Positions 63,735-64,000 of a stretch of DNA of 64,000 nt are shown here, in pieces (within the stretch, counting starts at the first letter, position 1; each line of letters opens with the position of its first letter). Position numbers and translations under genes: made by a program. The notes below the pieces were generated by a model that had not been told where the DNA came from, made no database searches, and worked only from the letters and a program-made list of their open reading frames with translations. Source of the stretch: Paraphysomonas bandaiensis (Eukaryota > Chrysophyceae); assembly GCA_965644295.1 (NCBI GenBank), contig CBFFRP010000433.1, positions 248,001 through 312,000 on the forward strand, given 5' to 3'.

Positions 63735-64000
63735 GACTTATTCCTTGCACTATGCTGAGTACAGTACCTCAGACAGAGCTACACACTAGGTAACACTAAT
63801 ACCCCTTACTTAAAATAAACGTTTAAAAGGAGAAGAACGGCAGTACATAGAAGTTACATATGAGCCCAAACAGCAACGCAACTATCATATACAACAAATA
63901 CACTACTGTGTATGGAAGGTTTGAGCCATTTTTTTGTAACAGCTCTAAAGTTTCTACGTGGTCTTGTTTAACCCATTTCTAATACCTGAAAATCTGAAAA

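Overview
The window is nuclear DNA from a unicellular eukaryote that builds motile cilia. It has dense genes, GT-AG introns mostly of 42-66 nt, standard stop codons and spliceosomal, ribosomal, ER and Golgi genes. Several genes point to cilia: an outer-dynein-arm docking coiled coil (ODAD1/CCDC63 type), the transition-zone protein CC2D2A, an SSNA1/DIP13-like basal-body protein, a CFAP20DC-like protein and tubulin cofactor C. I could not fix the lineage. Start and splice sites below were derived by hand from phase-consistent exon joining.

Layout. 0.3-8.8 kb: a possible 56-aa mini-gene, eL29, a mitochondrial carrier, a casein-kinase-1-like kinase, SmD1 and a KH/WW RNA-binding protein with a 33-bp coding minisatellite. 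9.4-11.4 kb: a gene-poor zone with a 227-bp palindrome, a foldback element and decayed coding traces. 11.9-17.9 kb: a WD40 protein, a KIX-domain protein, a membrane protein with a SAM domain and an unrecognised 385-aa protein. 17.99-23.50 kb: an intact Ty1/copia retrotransposon (minus strand) with identical 321-bp LTRs and a 5-bp target duplication. 24.9-39.3 kb: a run of ciliary genes (ODAD1-like, CC2D2A, a coiled-coil protein, SSNA1-like, CFAP20DC-like). 41.1-46.8 kb: TM9 nonaspanin and REV1 translesion polymerase, head to head. 47.09-51.36 kb: a second, internally deleted copia element. 51.9-63.7 kb: a large membrane protein, protein disulfide isomerase (HDEL tail), a receiver-like protein, TBCC and an LRR protein.

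Organisation. Up to about 57 kb, minus and plus genes alternate almost strictly, giving about nine head-to-head pairs whose start codons lie about 360-610 bp apart (many 430-520). Apart from the first copia element, transposons, foldback elements and a newly noticed dispersed repeat family lie between convergent gene ends. The two large tetranucleotide microsatellites lie in 5' flanks. This suggests shared divergent promoters, with insertions tolerated mainly downstream of genes.

Together the genes cover translation and splicing (eL29, SmD1, KH/WW), DNA damage tolerance (REV1), the secretory pathway (PDI, TM9), tubulin folding (TBCC) and cilium assembly.
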